6,054 nucleotides of DNA from positions 1-6,054 of the forward strand of contig JAGHBS010000008.1 of assembly GCA_021160865.1 (NCBI GenBank), given 5' to 3'. This document shows, piece by piece, positions 5,506 through 6,054 of the stretch. The translations under genes and the position numbers were made by a program. Position 1 is the first letter of the stretch. The number at the start of each line of letters is the position of its first letter. The notes below the pieces were generated by a model. It was not told the origin of the DNA. It made no database searches and saw only the letters and a program-made list of their open reading frames with translations. This DNA comes from Planctomycetota bacterium (GTDB lineage Bacteria; Planctomycetota; Phycisphaerae; SM23-33).

Positions 5506-5600
5506 TTATAGTGGAAACAAACGAATTCGGACATATTGGAAATATGTGCGATAATATCAAATATAGAGAGGGACCATGCGAAGATATCGAAATAAATTGA
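5496..5600 (+). CDS. Possible micro-ORF B (34 aa), overlapping the sigma-factor start
   Basis: ATG 5496 has GGAGAGG immediately upstream (5489-5495); an in-frame ATG at 5487 is an alternative. The frame runs 34 codons to TGA 5598-5600. It carries HIGNMCDNIKYREGPC from the second repeat, matching the repeat-encoded segment of micro-ORF A. It overlaps the sigma-factor gene by 25 nt, and its TGA overlaps an in-frame internal ATG of that gene (5600) as TGATG, an arrangement used in translational coupling. No database family is known to me. It may be chance. Confidence 0.27.
   Translation: MWLIIVETNEFGHIGNMCDNIKYREGPCEDIEIN
5526..5555 (+). promoter_or_regulatory. Candidate promoter P2 overlapping the second direct repeat
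   Basis: TGCGATAAT (extended -10, with GATAAT at 5550-5555) has a poor -35-like TTCGGA at 5526-5531 with 18-bp spacing. Transcription from about 5562 would give a leader of about 14 nt carrying the AGAGGG site. It relies mainly on the extended -10. Confidence 0.35.
5532..5562 (+). repeat. 31-bp direct repeat, copy 2
   Basis: This copy is 29/31 identical to copy 1, 74 bp downstream of it, and ends 13 nt before the sigma-factor ATG. Both internal dyads are conserved exactly; one of the two changes falls in the 3-nt centre of the first dyad and the other lies outside both dyads. Confidence 0.85.
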
Positions 5601-6054
5601 TGGAGGAACTTGCCAGGCAGCTCATAGTAGGACCCGTCCGGCTCAGGAAAGGGTATATCGATGCCGCTGAGAGCCTTTTAGAGATTATCGAGCCGAATGT
5701 AGAATACCCCTACGAATTTATCCTTTACAAAATCACCAATTACCGTTCACGTCGTCAAAGACCGCTCGAACCTATCATCGGTGAAGACCTTCGGGCGGAT
5801 TTGAGGGCATTGATTCTGGATTTATGTGATAGCTTTGATCTTAGTGTGCATGATTATAATGAGCCGTGCTACGATACAGCCAGTTTAGCAAAAAGGTTTG
5901 GCGTATCTACACGGACGGTTCGGCGATGGCGTCGGAAGGGACTGGTAGCAAGACGATTAGTCTTTGATGATGGTAGAAAACGAATTGCCTTTCTCACGCA
6001 CTCTATTCGTAATTTTGCCAGGCGTCGTTGTCGAAAGTTGCTTCGTTCAGCAAG
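5576..6054 (+). CDS. Planctomycete-type sigma-70 family RNA polymerase sigma factor, N-terminal part (3'-truncated by the window edge)
   Basis: The frame is open from ATG 5576 to the edge (159 complete codons). The start is supported by AGAGGG at 5567-5572; ATG 5600 in the same frame is an alternative. The protein begins with a basic helix (MRRYRNKLMEELARQL), then an AAESLLEII helix, YPYEFILYKITNYR (44-57) and an acidic EDLRADLRALILDLCD helix. A MerR-like helix-turn-helix follows at about 103-123 (SLAKRFGVSTRTVRRWRRKG) with a basic wing to about 150 (RRLVFDDGRKRIAFL). I recall this order as the N-terminal extension of primary-like sigma factors in Phycisphaerae and related planctomycetes, where sigma regions 2-4 follow. 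Those regions lie outside the window, so the sigma assignment depends on this resemblance; a stand-alone HTH regulator is the alternative. The upstream repeats suggest regulated, possibly autogenous, expression. Confidence 0.75.
   Translation, partial: MRRYRNKLMEELARQLIVGPVRLRKGYIDAAESLLEIIEPNVEYPYEFILYKITNYRSRRQRPLEPIIGEDLRADLRALILDLCDSFDLSVHDYNEPCYDTASLAKRFGVSTRTVRRWRRKGLVARRLVFDDGRKRIAFLTHSIRNFARRRCRKLLRSA

Larger units (their letters stand above)
5182..5575. other. Structured intergenic region before the sigma-factor gene
   Basis: About 390 bp without a conventional gene. In order it holds a 7-bp inverted repeat, a probable terminator, an A/T-rich stretch with short palindromes, a perfect 9-bp inverted repeat, a 22-bp dyad, and two copies of a 31-bp direct repeat with promoter-like elements. 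The right part also carries two overlapping micro-ORFs. Each element is listed separately. Confidence 0.8.

Noticed and set aside
5458..5562. Direct repeats as a CRISPR array or transposon ends
   Set aside because: There are only two copies in direct orientation, a single 43-bp interval, no cas or transposase gene and no target duplication; promoter-like content explains them better.

Overview
The window most likely comes from a planctomycete, probably class Phycisphaerae or a relative. The strongest clue is the gene at the right edge. Its product resembles the N-terminal part of a planctomycete-type sigma-70 factor, with a YPYEF segment and a MerR-like helix-turn-helix with basic wing ahead of the usual sigma regions. 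The other genes fit that setting: a secreted protein with a cytochrome-c-like C-terminal domain typical of planctomycetes, TPR-like proteins, and a one-helix membrane protein of a kind I recall from that phylum. Base composition is moderate, by eye somewhat AT-rich. All genes lie on the + strand. These family placements rest on recalled sequence resemblance, because no search could be run.

Layout. Positions 1-1146 hold the 3' part of a TPR-like protein gene. A tRNA-Cys (GCA anticodon, U73, no encoded CCA) follows 10 bp later at 1157-1230, and its probable promoter overlaps the end of the upstream gene. Next come a secreted protein with a degenerate cytochrome-c-like domain (1300-2499), a small protein of about 65 residues (2543-2740), a one-helix membrane protein (2812-3450) and a coiled-coil lipoprotein (3523-5181). 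A hairpin plus T-tract at 5234-5254 probably ends this unit.

Positions 5182-5575 are a structured intergenic region of about 390 bp. It holds two 3'-UTR-type inverted repeats, a perfect 9-bp inverted repeat that buries an AAGGAG, a 22-bp dyad, and a 31-bp direct repeat present twice (29/31 identical, 74 bp apart). Each direct repeat contains two small palindromes and an extended -10-like element. Two overlapping micro-ORFs run through the repeats and lead into the sigma-factor gene (5576 to the right edge).

How the genes work together: the secreted protein, the small protein, the membrane protein and the lipoprotein are spaced 43-72 bp apart on one strand and could form one transcription unit, possibly with the tRNA as first cistron. 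Most look envelope-associated, but no recognised pathway or defence system is visible. The sigma-factor gene is a separate unit, and its upstream region looks like a dedicated control region. I found no CRISPR array, insertion sequence or rRNA.
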